Positions 23,565 to 35,800 of a DNA stretch of 64,000 bases are shown in pieces. The translations under genes were made by a program, and so were the position numbers. The notes beneath the pieces are model-generated. The model ran no database searches, was not told the origin of the DNA, and was given only the letters and a program-made list of their open reading frames with translations. The stretch is from Phlebiopsis flavidoalba (lineage: Eukaryota; Basidiomycota; Agaricomycetes; Polyporales; Phanerochaetaceae): the NCBI GenBank assembly GCA_035772785.1, contig JAOCPU010000020.1, forward strand, positions 434,001 to 498,000. The letters are read 5' to 3'. Each line of letters starts with the position of its first letter. Positions within the stretch are counted from its first letter, which is position 1.

Positions 23565-25348
23565 CTATCGGATACTAAACTTGTCCCAAGTGCTCGCTTT
23601 TCGGATGGGTCGCTCAGGAGCACTCCACACTTTCCACATCTTCATGTGCCTCTTCGGACGGGCATATCGTGCAAGATCATGGTCCCATCCGGGCTCCAGA
23701 CAGCTATGGCCGACTGCGCCGGTGTGCGCATTCACGCTGAGTAGGCGTCGGTAAGACGGGAACGAGTGCACAGTGATCGAGTTGGTGAGCGGAGTGTGCA
23801 CTGCGACGGGATGTCCCGGGGTTTGCGGGGGTTCTAGGATCCCACGACGTCCCGTGGGTGCTCAGCAGCTCTTTCGAGTGTGGAGACCACTGAAGTGAGG
23901 TGATAGCTGTATTCAAGGAGACGACGTGGAGCGGCTCGGGGATGGGGTTCGTGGATTTGACAGTGAAGACGCGTATTTTTCCATCTGGATAGGTCGAGCC
24001 TGTAGCCAGAAGGTCTGGCTGCCAGGGACCCACCACGACAGCGCCTGCACAGGGGTCAGACCAGACAAGGACATGTCACGAATGAATACAACACACTTTG
24101 ACTGGTGCACCATGCTTGATCCGCCCACCCATCTTCTTGCTGTCACCAACAAAAAGAGCCTTCCCCGCTCGTACATCCCATATGTGCACTACACCCGTCT
24201 GGTCTCCACTCGCAAGGTAATTCCCATCGGGACTCCATTTCACGCCATGCACCTTGAGCGTATGCGAGAGCAGTCGGCCGGTGATTACGCTGGTCTCTAG
24301 AGTCGTAGAACTGTATCGCGCCGTTCGTCGAGGCCCAGTCGCTAAGACACTACCACGCCAGTCCATCCCCCCGAAGGAGTTTCCATCCGATCGTCTCGCC
24401 ATTCACTAATGACCTTCTTCGTCTCCGCGTTCCAAAGCTGTAGTGAGCCAAGGGTTGTGCCAATGGCAATGTCAGAGTGAGACTCAGTCGACCATTGGAC
24501 GCTTGTCGGCCTTCCGTACGAATTCTTCGTGACTTTACATAGGTGCGATATGACCCGCTGTCCAGAGCTTCTTGATAGTACACGTCTCTACCGCAGGACA
24601 CAGCAATGAGATTCCTCTGAGGACCATGTCCAAGGGTATATGCAAACGGATCCTGGGTACGCCTGGGCCATCTAGGAGCAAGTATTGAACTGCTTTCGTG
24701 ACCCCAGATTGGCCACACACAGGAAGTCTGGGACACGCTTGAAGTCGTCTTCAATAGCTGTGAAAAAGTTGCTGCTTCGCAGGTGGTTGTATTCCGATGA
24801 GTCACCGGAGCTTCTGCTGTTATTTCCGAAACTTTGAGCACTTTGTCATCTGTAAGGCCAAAGACGTTTGCTATTCGTCGTGTGCGGGGGGTAGTGTCAA
24901 GCGGTACTTGAGGTGCAGATGGCTTGGGATGAAGCGGTCACCCTAGGGCACTGTAAGACAATTTCCAAAAGACGCGAGTAAGCCACGTACCCGCTGGCTG
25001 TAGACGAGATGTGCTGGACGAAGGCTCCGCCAAAAAATTCACTCTTCAAATCCGCTACAGATGACGAAACTCGCCGTCGTTTCGTGGTGTACGCGTTTGT
25101 GACGAAGCGGGAACCCATGTGCGTTTACGTATCGGAGTTACACACGAGTTTGTCGCGATTCCGCTCTCCATACTCTCGAGCGAGGATGTCATGAAGGTGG
25201 GAAGGTCGTCGTAGCGGTTAATCAAGCTGGTTAACGCCATGTATACGACTTGGCCCTCGCTTGGCCCTCGTGGATCTTTTCTTTTCCCACGACGCGTGAC
25301 TACTACTCTCGTTGGGGAATCCCGAGAGGCTAGGTGTGGCCTACTCAA
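23565..25348 (-). CDS. APC/C activator, Cdc20/Cdh1 (Fizzy) family WD40 protein
   Basis: Substrate-recruiting co-activator of the anaphase-promoting complex, a nuclear E3 ligase that drives mitotic or meiotic exit. Both APC/C docking signatures are present: a C-box (DRFIPS, about 24920-24941, in KSEFF...DRFIPS context) and a C-terminal Ile-Arg tail (WDKFSIR, stop at 23565-23567). Between them lie RRIANVFGLTDDKVLK-like sequence and the WD40 propeller. Its blades include QRNLIAVSCGRDVYY, GGMDWRGSVLATG, HGVKWSPDGNYLASGDQTG with VVHIWDVRAGKALF, WQPDLLATGSTYPDGKIRVF and ITSLQWSPHSKELLSTHG. The best start, at 25348, gives an Arg-rich N-terminus with LINRYDDLPTFMTSS. Many introns and at least eight frame changes interrupt it. 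I cannot decide between Cdc20, Cdh1 and a meiotic Ama1/Mfr1 type; the RFIPS C-box favours the Cdh1/Ama1 side. Confidence 0.9.
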
Positions 25349-25710
25349 GGGTAGCAGGCAGCTTCTTAACTACCAACTAAATTTTCTCTGTGTACCCAAT
25401 AAGCTCAAACCACTATAACACGTCCAGTAGCCATAATTCAAGTACGTTTTGACCTCAGCGCAGCAAATACAGCAATGGCGCCGACGCCACGAGCACATCG
25501 CTTCCCTTTTTCGTACTCACGTTGCGATAGTCAATCTCTCGAGCGATATGCGTAGGTTCAGATGTAATTGAAAACACATAAGTGATGCAAAGACACAGTG
25601 CAGCAGGGTCTAAACTCGGTAAAGTAGCAGGTGATAACAAACGGAGGACAGCCTTCGAAATACGTTCTGCAGCGGTGGCCGAATAGGTTTGAGAGCGACG
25701 TGGGGAATGG
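25349..25710. other. Intergenic region
   Basis: Between the APC/C activator start and the stop of the upstream one-TM gene on the same strand. No gene seen. Confidence 0.5.
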
Positions 25711-26775
25711 TCAAGAGGTTCTGAAGTTGAGAAGAGTATGCGCCGGTGTCTTCAGAACCTGTTGGTAGCAGACATGGTCGCCAGTGGACCTCTTGCTCGC
25801 CTCCATATGAATGTCTTCCATCTTCCCCCCGTCGGGCTTGTCCAGGTCCACAAGGCCCGCCAACATTCTCCTTCCAACGATTGTCCTTGACGGTTTTCCG
25901 CGTGTGCGAAGGTACGAAGCGAGAAGAGCGAGCTTCGTGGTCAAGGCGTCTCTTTGCTATAGACGAAGAAGACTGATAACTGCGGGAGCTTGCAGGCGCT
26001 GTTCCGACGGAAGGTTGGGAAAGCTTGTCTGAAACCTGGGAAATGCGTCTAACGATTCGATAAACGCGGTAAGTGGGACTAGAAGTGGTTGACAGATAGG
26101 CAAGCGAGGAGAGGAGAGGCGGTGGATCCGGCAGGTTCGACAGCGATGGAGGGGGTAGATACGTCCTGAGATAGTTCACTCTTGCCACCCTGGGAGATCC
26201 CGCTAGTCCTAAGTCCGGCGTATGCGTGGTCGAGGCTTTCTGTCTCCGTGCCTTCGTCGATGTCAGAAAGTGGGAAACCAGGTTCGTAACAAGGGGGTAC
26301 GAAGCACAACGTCCAGGTAGCGAGAAAAGCCTGAGGGGCAAGAGAGAGGAGCTCCGAACTGGAGGGGGTCCACCCCGGGGACAATGGTCCCCCAAGGTCG
26401 GTCTTCTCTACTTCGTCTAGGTCGGGGGGCTCGATGCCTCCGCCGTATCCTCCGATCGTTTCCAGAACCAGTGCCAGGGTCTGCCGCTGTGACGGCGGCT
26501 GGGTAGTCTGCTTCGGCTCCTTTGTCTGTAGCAATCGTCTGTGGGTCCAGATATCGACGCCAGCTGACCACAATCCAGACAAGAGCAAGAGCCATAGCAA
26601 GAGAAAAGACGCCGATAAGAAGCCAAAACAGCGTCGGCGACGTATGGAGGAGATCCTTCAAACTCGGTTCTGTGGGAAAGTGGCCTAGTGGGATGAGCAG
26701 CGGCGGAAGTTTGAAGACGCCTGGGAGGACGTGGTCGGGTATGGCGCCATTGAGGATATCGACCTGAAGTAGCGG
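25711..26775 (-). CDS. Hypothetical single-pass membrane protein
   Basis: Function not recognised. Reading from the right, DILNGAIPDHVLPGVFKLPP and LGHFPTEPSLKDLLHTSPTL precede one clear membrane helix (FWLLIGVFSLAMALALVWIV, about 26570-26630). A short basic WRRYLD follows, then a long Ser/Pro/Gly-rich region with GGYGGGIEPPDLDEVEKTDL. The C-terminal part contains LLASYLRTRGKPSRTIVGRR, VDLDKPDGGKMEDIHMEASK and ends LLNFRTS at 25711-25713. The likely layout is a short outside N-terminus and a large cytosolic tail. No catalytic motif is visible. The frame changes near 26690, 26400, 26270, 26100 and 25950. The start is unclear; an ATG near 26743 or further upstream is possible. It lies 362 bp upstream of the APC/C activator on the same strand. 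Confidence 0.6.
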
Positions 26776-28455
26776 GTGGGAAGACGAGGAGGACGCACGA
26801 AAGAGTAAAGTAGACGTTACTCGTCGACTTTATAAGCCAGCCCGTGTCAGCAGCCTAGCTCAGGCTGACCATCTTGAACGTCGCTTGAACGATTGCGATT
26901 CGAGCCGTGCAGGAATAGTATAAGCAAGTGAAGACACGCAAGGGGGGCTGGTGTCCTCGGCCAGACCATACAGTGGATGTTTCGTAGAGCAAGTTCATCG
27001 TCAGGCCGGGTAGCTCCCTTTTCGGCCGACACGACACATCATGATGTGGGCGGCCGTGTGATGCGATCTGGCGCCACAATTCCGTCGCTTTCCTCTTTCG
27101 TGAGGTTCTCGCTACCCCAGAGCTTAACCTTAAAATGACTGTAAATATATACCGATTTCTCACGAACGGTCCGTTTCGGCTTGCTGAGAACTACACTACC
27201 GGCTTGTACCGCTTGCTATTTGTAGCCCTACTGCTAACCACAACTTGTAAACACTTTTCCGTGGTCGAATGGAGCAGGCTGCTTATCGAGGCGTCTTTAT
27301 ACAAGCTTTGATAATCATACGCCGTGGACATCGCAGGCAGGCCGCAGGTGAGAGCTTGCATTGTACAGTGTTGAGAATGTACATGATGCTCCTGATGAAT
27401 TACATGAGAACGATCACCTGGTCTGCATGGAACAAACTAACTGTCATTTCTGTGGGCAAGCTGATGCATCCCAGCACTGCTTGCACAGCACGAGGCTAGG
27501 CCATCGTCCTCCACTCCAGTTTGCGTGAGATCTTCGTTTCCCAGACTAGGAGTGAGTTCTTTCCGCATTTTTTGCGCCCCTCGGCCATGACATCATGTCA
27601 AGTCCATTGCCTGATATCCGACTGCGCTTTACAGTAAGCAGCAGGATTGACAGAACTTTTTCTCTACGCCCTTGACGAATATGAAGACGGCGCATCTCAC
27701 TGGCGTAGTTTCAATGCATCCCAGGCACGTTTCGGCGCGCCCGGCCCATCCCCCGAAGCGCCCGCATATTCATGACTTCCCAGCTTTTGAGAGAAACACC
27801 ACCTCCCCCCTACGGTAGGGTTATGACTCTGAGAATTCGATCCTCACGGCTTACCACCACGGCTTGCCACACCCAGTTACCTGTGCTGGACTTGCACTTA
27901 CAGCGGCTTCACGTACAGACTCTAGAGTAGGCCAGGTTTTGCATTCGGGGCATAGCTTTACTGAGCCAACTCACTTCTCGCCCGCAGACCCCTATTCGCG
28001 CCCATAACCAAAGCGCGACGTCTATTCTGTCCCTCGTCATACAAGGACCCGAGTGGGTCAGTGGTTCTTCTCGATCCTACAAGGGACACTCTCATCACCG
28101 GCCGGATACGTAACACGTGTTCGCCGGTACAACCCACACTCTTACTGATGTTCATGTTCAATACTTAACTTTCCCCTACCAGGAGGGTAGTGCTTCATTT
28201 TGAGACCGCGCTTTCTCCCTTCCCCCCCAGGCACGCATCTTCCCCACACGGACGGACTGTCGACGATTAATTTGCGTCGAGCAGGCCGATCCCTTCGCTA
28301 TCCAAAGCTCCCTCAGGAGACGTGCTCGAGCACATTGCTTTTTTCGCCGCGACGGACCGAAATTCCTCGGGCCGCCGTCGGGCCTCCTTCCACTGACTAG
28401 CCCTAAAACAGGGCGATACACGACGCCCTCTCCTGCAGAAACAACCCCCACCTCT
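26776..28455. other. No recognisable gene
   Basis: About 1.7 kb between divergent genes (one-TM protein on minus, F-box-like gene on plus). Short open frames only; probably promoter and spacer DNA for both. Confidence 0.45.
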
Positions 28456-30185
28456 ATGCACAGATATTTGCTGCAAAGTTTCGATGTGGACGCAGCGGCG
28501 CGCAGACTGGGCGCGGCAAGGCTATCTGCGACATCCCTCACCGAGGAGCTACAGCGCCGGAGTAATGTGCTCAAGCGCATCCGCACGCGTCTGGATTGTA
28601 AAACACCTGCGAGAGCGACAAACATGTACGATGGGTCTTGTGGAAAGCTTATCTCGATGGCTCTGGAAAACGACGGGAAAAATGAGAGACAGTTGCTGGA
28701 GTACGCACAAGTCAACGAATGGCTAAAAGTTTACTTGTTCGATCCAACGGTGCTTCCAACATTGTACACTCGATAAATGTTGGCAACGAATGGCCCAAGA
28801 ACTCTGAGGAGCTATCACTTGGCCTTTGGCTTTTCTGGTACATGTTACAACCAGGTGCGTGGTGGTTTGTGGGGCTGACTCCTCAAAGTGTTCTCACACT
28901 GCCCCCAGACGATTACCTCAAGAATGACCCACTTTTCAAAAGCACATCAGGTATCCTGAAAAGTGATGCGCTCGGTGCGCACAAGGTGAGTCTCTCCTTT
29001 TCACGTGCTCATAGGCTCCCTAACATACCCAATAACCTGACGTACTTTCTCAGTACCCATGTTGTTACCCAGCGGGTCCGGGTCGATTTTGTCCCCCTCC
29101 AGTCATCTCGACATGCTCCAACGGTAGTGAAACATTTCTCATCCGACATAGCACTAGTAGCGCCTGCGCCAGCAGCGCCCGCTATATTGGCCTTACCTCG
29201 CTTCGTTGTCAAACAAACTCGGTGTATCTTGGGAGGATCCGACGCCGAAGCCGCTATTGACACACCATTGAATGTGGATCGCCGACCGATTCGCAAAAGC
29301 GCCGAGAGGGACTGCGATTGGGCTCGCCTACGCTCTCTCGGGGACCCCAAAATATTGCTCAGGCCGCGCCTCGCCGGATCGTTTTACTCCCGGAAGCCTA
29401 GAAGGCGTATGGGAGGGCATCTTCACAGTATGTTATTTTAAAACCTCCTGTTTTTCTACCGCAGATGCCCATGACGTTCGCGCAGTACACCGAGTTTACC
29501 TCGTACGCAGCTTTATTGGCCGGCGCTCCGCCTTCCGTCCTCCAGCAGAGCCTCGTGGCGCAACACAGGCAGACCATCAAGATTCGGGAATGGCACTTCA
29601 TTGAGCCATCCCCTGAAACAGTACGGCCCACGCGACAATGCGCGGCCGCTGCCACCTGGGCAATCCAACACGCGGGTACATACCAGACGGCATAACGACG
29701 CACGAGCATTCGGATAGGCTTGACATACACATGCAAGGCCGACAGAAGCCGACTGTGTACTTCCCTTGGTCGGCCGTAAAAAAAGATGGACGCCGCAGAT
29801 CGAGTTGTGGACGTGTTCCTGACGGGCGAGGTACGCTACCTCCCGTTTCACCGCGACCACCCCCTCTAACTAAGCGACTCGCTCTATATTCAGGGGACAC
29901 TCCGCCTGGGGGCCAGTTCAACCTATTGGGTCGCGTTCGGCCGAGTGACGGGTACATCAGCCTCTCGAAGGAATACGTGAGCTTCAAATTTTGCTGGCTG
30001 TGTTTTGTCCTGCGACCGCTGAAATGGACAGTTACAGACCGACCGGCGACCGCGGCAAGTGGCTGTACCGTGCATACCTGGTCGGGAACACCAACGGGAA
30101 CCTTACGGGGCGCTGGCGTGACACTCTAAGTCCCCCGCACATTGCGGGGTACGAAGGGACCTGGGTGGCCAGCCGACGCAGGTAG
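28456..30185 (+). CDS. F-box-like fungal protein with conserved C-terminal domain
   Basis: Resembles a large mushroom family often annotated as F-box proteins, which would be SCF ubiquitin-ligase adaptors. I recognise the C-terminal part best. It runs LEGVWEGIF (29395-29425), YTEFTSYAALLAGAPPSVLQ, QHRQTIKIREWHFIEP, GYIPDGITTHEHSDRLDI, then PTVYFPWSAVKKDG, VVDVFLTGE, QFNLLGRVRPSDGYISLSKE, GDRGKWLYRAYLVGNTNGNL and GRWRDTLSP, ending GYEGTWVASRRR with TAG at 30183-30185. Upstream, LGLWLFWYMLQP and DDYLKNDPLFKSTSGI are separated by a 54-nt intron starting 28856. The block from 28456 (ELQRRSNVLKRIRTRL) may be the N-terminus. I could not see a clear F-box motif, so the adaptor role is inference. Frame changes are frequent between 29050 and 29460. 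Confidence 0.6.
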
Positions 30186-30721
30186 ATGGGCCGCGGCGCT
30201 GGCGTTTGCGCGCCTTCCGCCGTGTAGGCGTCGGCGAGTTACCCCAACTGATGCGACCTCGAGGAGATCGCGGGGAGGATACCGAGGGTTATAGTCTGGC
30301 ATGTACATTCTCTTCAGGTTGCAATTCGCAGAGTGTCCGGTCTCATAGTCATTATTCGGTTATATGCATGTATAGGATCACAGTCAATTGTAAAGTGGCG
30401 CAACATGTAACTTTGACAGAGGTTGTACCGGCCCCGTTTCAGTTACCTTGATTACCATGTTTGAGGAATGTCGGCGCAGTTTACCCTCCTCTTTCTAATG
30501 GTCCGCCGTTGCGGGTTGATATATCCTTGTGTTTTTACCGCCACAATGCCGTGATGTAGCCCGTTCGAGTAACTCAGCACCGGGCCCATGTCCAGCGGCG
30601 ACCCTGCGCTTCTCGATGACCGTCCCGGATACCATCCAATACCGTCCCTCGTATTCTGCGCACGCGTCGCTGAAGCCCGTGATCACCTGTATTCCTGGGA
30701 CTAGTATAATCGTACTACAAG
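30186..30721. other. Intergenic region
   Basis: Spacer between the F-box-like gene and the small secreted protein gene, about 536 bp. It should contain the latter's promoter; no clear TATA element seen. Confidence 0.45.
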
Positions 30722-31453
30722 ATGCTGACGTTTCTTTGCTCTTATCGCCACTTTCACTCTTTTCTGTGGCGTGTCTCACGCGATTTTCCTCAGCCTCTCT
30801 TGTTGATGACTCGTCAGACGGACCAGCCAGTCTTCCCAGAGCAGCCGCCTTCATGCCCGATTGTGCACAAAACTATGCAAACATTGATGGCTGTGCGGAA
30901 GCTGCGCCAGTTCTAGCCAACGTGTCCTATGGTACGCTTAGATGATCACACATAACTTCAGCTAGGTTCAACTCAAGGTTTGTGGTGAAAGATACTCTTC
31001 AACCCTGGAGCGTTCATTGATGTGATCAAGTGCGCTTGCAACTGATACATTCCAGAGCGGTGAGTGCATGTAAATCCAGGCCGAGTATACTTTATCCTGA
31101 TAATTCGCCCTAGTGTATCCTCAATGTGTTGACTGGTAAGTATCACGGTAGCTTGCCACACTTGAACAGCTGTTACTCACAAGCATGCTTTCCAGCTTTG
31201 AGGAAGACCAACCAAACGTCCTTCCTGAATACGACGGATACATCCGGGGTCATAAAGGGAATCAGAGCATTTGTTCTCTGGCAAGCACTTTAGTGGGCGC
31301 GCGCCCTCCGCCGATGGTGATATTCCATCGACCACAAGTGCCACACTTGCACCCACCACTACTGTGGTAAATGACGCAATACACATACTATCTCTTCCGA
31401 CTGTCGTTCACTTTTTAGCAGTCGTGTCGATTGCTGTTGTCGCCTCTATCTGA
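30722..31453 (+). CDS. Small secreted cysteine-containing protein, probably GPI-anchored
   Basis: Not assigned to a named family. The start at 30722 (MLTFL) leads, after one frame change near 30737, into a hydrophobic signal peptide (LIATFTLFSVACL-like). A mature domain with spaced cysteines follows: AAFMPDCAQNYANIDGCAEA, IKCACN or a near variant, YPQCVD, then EEDQPNVLPEYDGYIRGHKG and QSICSLASTLVG. A Thr/Ser-rich linker (STTSATLAPTTTVVNDAIHI) precedes a hydrophobic C-terminus (VVHFLAVVSIAVVASI) with TGA at 31451-31453. Signal peptide, cysteine core, Ser/Thr linker and greasy tail in this order are typical of fungal GPI surface proteins of the CFEM-like size class. The cysteine spacing does not clearly match CFEM itself. 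Three introns are visible (near 30933, 31050-31110 and 31135-31195). Confidence 0.65.
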
Positions 31454-32802
31454 CCTTCAATACGTTTGCGTTCCCAGCGTTGGCTCATGCTGTTCATCGT
31501 TTATGACTTTCACGACAATCACGTTGCAATTACGAAACAATTCATGACTTAAACGATTATAGTCTCTAGCTTCATGTAGTGGTAGTGTCACGGTGCGAGT
31601 AAATAAATGTGCAACTCGTTTCAAGCAGATCAGAGTCACAGATCGGTTCTACTGGCGCATTGATCGATTACGTCATACAGTCAACAACGCGAACCGCCCT
31701 CACAAAGCGAGATAACCCATCTTGCATTTTCGCCACGACAACCACGACAAAATCTCATCGACGCCTGCAGGCATGGCACCACCCCTATGAGCTCTGGAGG
31801 CATGTGCTTGTGATAGACTCACAAAGCGTGAGATTTAACAGTCGAACGTGCCAGTATCCCGAGGAACAAAACCACAACCTCTGGGTAATTACACCGTAGT
31901 ATTTTTTGTTCACTACATGCACGATGTGCGCTCTTTTTTCTCTTGTGGAGGAAGGCCTCAACGTTCAAGACGGTTGTTGCTCATCGCAGTGCGTGGTCTT
32001 TTTCAAGTAAATAACTGTGGACTCATGATCACCCAGGCTCAGCACTTGGTCCAGGCGAAGGGCGTATTCGCTTGTCCACAGACGAAGGCCCTCCCGCGAG
32101 GTCTTTCATAGAAGACAACGATGATGATGAGTCATTGCATGACGATGAACCTCTACCTGCGGCCCCATGTTGCCAGCGGGTACCCGCGAGCCGCCGCCGC
32201 CGAGTGTCCCCTTGAAGGCTAACGGCGTCCCCGCTGCAAAACCCTCTACCAGTGCCACCCAAACCTTAATGGCAGGCCTCACAGTCTCATCTTATTCGCG
32301 TCGCGTTCATTTCCCTGCTGTAAGTTTATGATTAGGACCCATAATACCACGACTTTCTGTGATCTTCGGAGGCTGCTCAGGCCAGGCACCTAAGCAAGTG
32401 GGATGCTTTTAGCGTATGGAGAAACTCACAAACACTCAGGTACGACGTTGGTACGATTTTGAAGATCGCTAGTTTCGCGTACCTTGTCCGCGAGTGCGTG
32501 ACATCTTTGCAAGAGAGTCCGAAGAGTCCGACAGTGGTCACGGGTCGCGGTCTGTCGACGTCTCTGGCGCGATGTAGGCGCGAAAATACTTGTAGCGTAT
32601 AGAGTCTCGGGAACTCAGCACCTCTCTGATCCCTCACACTTCTCTGCAGCGTCGGGTGGTACAACACCGAAAATAGTCCGCCCCAACATGTCGCGGTCAC
32701 AAAGGCCTCGATCAACATCCGGATGACAGCATCGCACAGAGACGCAATAACGCGACGGTCAACGAGCGGTCCGTACACCCCAAGGTCACCAGTCGCGGCC
32801 CA
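31454..32802. other. Unassigned region upstream of GH115
   Basis: Contains a coding-like plus-strand piece at about 32040-32330 (acidic FIEDNDDDESLHDDEPL, then an Ala/Pro/Thr-rich stretch ending at a GTAAGT). It also contains a 161-codon open frame on the minus strand at 32377-32862 that overlaps the GH115 promoter. Neither is recognised. The acidic piece could be the end of an unseen gene. Confidence 0.3.
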
Positions 32803-32809
32803 TATAAAC
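32803..32809 (+). promoter_or_regulatory. TATA box of the GH115 gene
   Basis: TATAAAC lies 74 bp before the ATG at 32877, a usual distance for a regulated fungal promoter. Confidence 0.55.
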
Positions 32810-32876
32810 AAACTTGGCCCGGACGCGACAAGGGCGACAGTCGTCGACATAAGCACCCACATCGCTGCACGCTACG

Positions 32877-35800
32877 ATGTTCGCCTCAAGGCTGGAGGTG
32901 GGGCGCGCTCGCTGGGCTCGCGCTCCTCGTCGAACACACGCTTGCTATCGGCCAGAGCACCTGCATTGCATTCAAGTCGTCCCCGTCATCGTTCCCCATC
33001 GTCTCTGGCGGCAAGGGCACGCCCATTTTCCTGTCCGAGGCTGATGATTGGGGCCCGGTGTTCAAAGCGCGCGTTGCGCTCGACTTCGCCGCGGACATTC
33101 AGCGCGTCACGGGTGTAAACCCTTCCATGAAGAACATCACGTCCACTTCGCCGCCCAAGGCGTCCCAAGCTATCATCATCGGTACCCTGGGCAAGTCCTC
33201 GCTCATTGAAGCCATCGTCAACAATACCAAGCTCGATGTTTCCTCAATCCAAGGAAGATGGGAGTCCTTCATTTCCCGGGAAGTCAAGAACCCGCTGCCT
33301 GGAATCTCGTCTGCCTATGTTATGATAGGTTCTGACAAGAGAGGCGCAATCTACAACCTGTACGATCACTCTGAACAAATTGTGTGAGTACACATAGGAA
33401 TTCGATATTTGACGAACGGTCCTACACTGAATTCGTGATAGGGTGTTTCTCCATGGTATTGGTAAGCTGAATTTCTTTAGTTCAACAAGCCACGCCTCCT
33501 GATATGGCTCACAGGTGGGCTGATGTCCCTACCACGAAGCAATCCCAGATATTCGCGACCTCCTCGGGCTGTGAGCACGGAGAGCCGACAGTCAAGTACC
33601 GCGGAATCTTCCTGAACGACGAGCAGCCCTCTCTGCAAAACTGGGCTATGGAAAAGTTCACGAATGGCACGGGCGCACACCCGCATCACTGGTTCTCCAT
33701 TCAACCACTTCTTCTACACCAAACTGTCAGTTCTCCTTCCCAAGCTCAGTTAGAAGGTCGACCTGATCTGCCCGCATCAGCTTCGAGCTCATCCCTTTCG
33801 CATCAAAGGCAACTATCTTTGGCCAGGTATGCCACGGGCCGGCTCCTTTGAATTGCCCCTCCGTTCCATGTACTCATTTATCCACTCTTCCAACCACAGG
33901 CCATTTGGAGCAGGTCCGTTCCTTCCCCACTCCATACGCTCCAGAGCATAATACTTACCTGCAGTACACAGCGCGCCTTCGCTGTCGATGATCCAGAGAG
34001 CCAGGTCCTCGCCGACTTGGTACGGTATCGTGATGGGCACGAGCCACCAAGAGCCCATGATGGGAGCAAGCACGCCGAATATAGAATGGAACCTTTTTCG
34101 GGAGCGGGCCATGGGACTAACGGTACTAACGCGCAGAACATATACAACTACTGGCTGAACGGATAACGATCCGCGCGAAGCCTTACGAGAGCATCTTCAC
34201 GATGGGCATGCGTAGGTGGCGTCTGGACTTCTTTCATCCTCGCGAAGATTCTGCTGACCTGGACGTTTATAGCATAGGCGCGGTGTGAGTGGAGACGGTA
34301 CGTTTGTTCTGCGAGGCCCATAAGGAGCGCACTCGATTCGGGGCTTCACACTTTCGGGTTTAGTCCAGCTCTTTCTGAGGGTCAGGACATCTCTCGCTTC
34401 TTGAACAGGTCATCTCCGACCAACGCAAGATTCTCCACCTACCGTATTCACTGGTGGGACCGACATCACCACCATACCCCAAATGTGGTGTGTTTGTGTA
34501 AGCAGACTGCGTAAGTTTGAGGGTGCCACTTGGCACTGATATTCGTTTACAGACAAGGAAGTAGAGGGCTTCTACGACCCACGACGGAATGCGCGTTCCA
34601 GATGACATCACTTTGCTCTGGACCGATGACAAGTGAGTTTCGAGTGTGCTTCCACTCCCATGGATGAGTAGCCTTTGATGTGTCCATAACAGCTGGGGGC
34701 AACATCCGCCGCTTCCCTCTTCTTTCTGAACGTAACCGCACCGGCGGTGCAGGTGTCTACTACCACGTGAGTTGTTCTTACGAGTTATTTTTTGTAACTG
34801 GTCTGAACGCGAACAGTTTGATTATGTGAGTGTATCACTAGGTTTCGTTCTTCAAAATGGAATTGAACCTTGCTTCAGGTCGGCGACCCTCGAGTGAGAC
34901 TACAAGTGGACTCACAGTGCGTGCAAATCTTATTATCAAATTATATTGCATCGAACTCATCTGGGGTCCCGTAGTCTACGCAAATCTCGAAGGTGAGATC
35001 ATCAAACCATACATGACGAGCGTCTGTATACTGATTTTCTGTTACTAGACGTACGAACAGATGTCCCTGGCGGTAGACAGGGATGCCACCCGTATTTGGA
35101 TTCTTAACGTCGGAGACTTGAAGCCCTATGAGATGGACACGGAGTTTTTCCTGAGGTTATGGCTATGATGCTTCTGTTTGGGATCGCAACAACGTGTCCT
35201 CTTTCGTCAACCTCTGGGCTCAGCGGAATTCGATGTCTCAGCCTCGTAGAAGCAGACACCATTGCGGACATCATCGCCAACGTCACCCGGTTCAACGCAT
35301 CGTCGCAAGCCCGAGCTGCTCAACTCGACTGTTTACAGTTTGACCAACTACCGAGAGTAAGTAGTTATATCAATTGGTACTGTATCTCTGGTACTGAGAA
35401 TACACATAGGGGGGCCGAGACCATGCTCGAAGAATGGCAGAGCCTGAACACAAGACCGCCTCCAAGTTGTACGACTCCGTCTCTTCTGCGATGAAGGCCT
35501 GCCTTCTTCCAGCTAGTTCTGCACCCTGTTCAAGCTAGCGCCACCCTGGCCACTATGTGGATTGCAGCGGGCCTCAACAACCTACGCGCGTCGCAGGCCC
35601 GCGTCAGTGCCAAATGACTTCGGTAGCCAAGTTGAGGCCCTCTTTGAGGACGATTACGCTCTGGAGGTTGAATACCACTCCATTTTGAGCGGCAAGTGGG
35701 ACCATATGATGGACCAGACTCACGTCATGTACTACTATTGGCAGCAGCCCATGGCCGACACGTACGTATTCAGTGGAAACCCCATTACCAAGACCTCACG

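Noticed and set aside
25610..26395. 261-codon minus-strand frame, the longest unbroken minus-strand frame noted
   Set aside because: Its composition (Ser/Pro/Arg-rich, no motif) is that of an out-of-frame reading; the better peptide blocks of the one-TM protein lie in the other two frames over the same stretch.
27800..27875. Possible tRNA because of GAATTCGATCC
   Set aside because: No acceptor or D arm pairs with it and no Pol III terminator follows.
28176..28715. 179-codon minus-strand frame
   Set aside because: It lies opposite the plus-strand region that leads into the F-box-like gene, has no motif, and looks like a compositional shadow.
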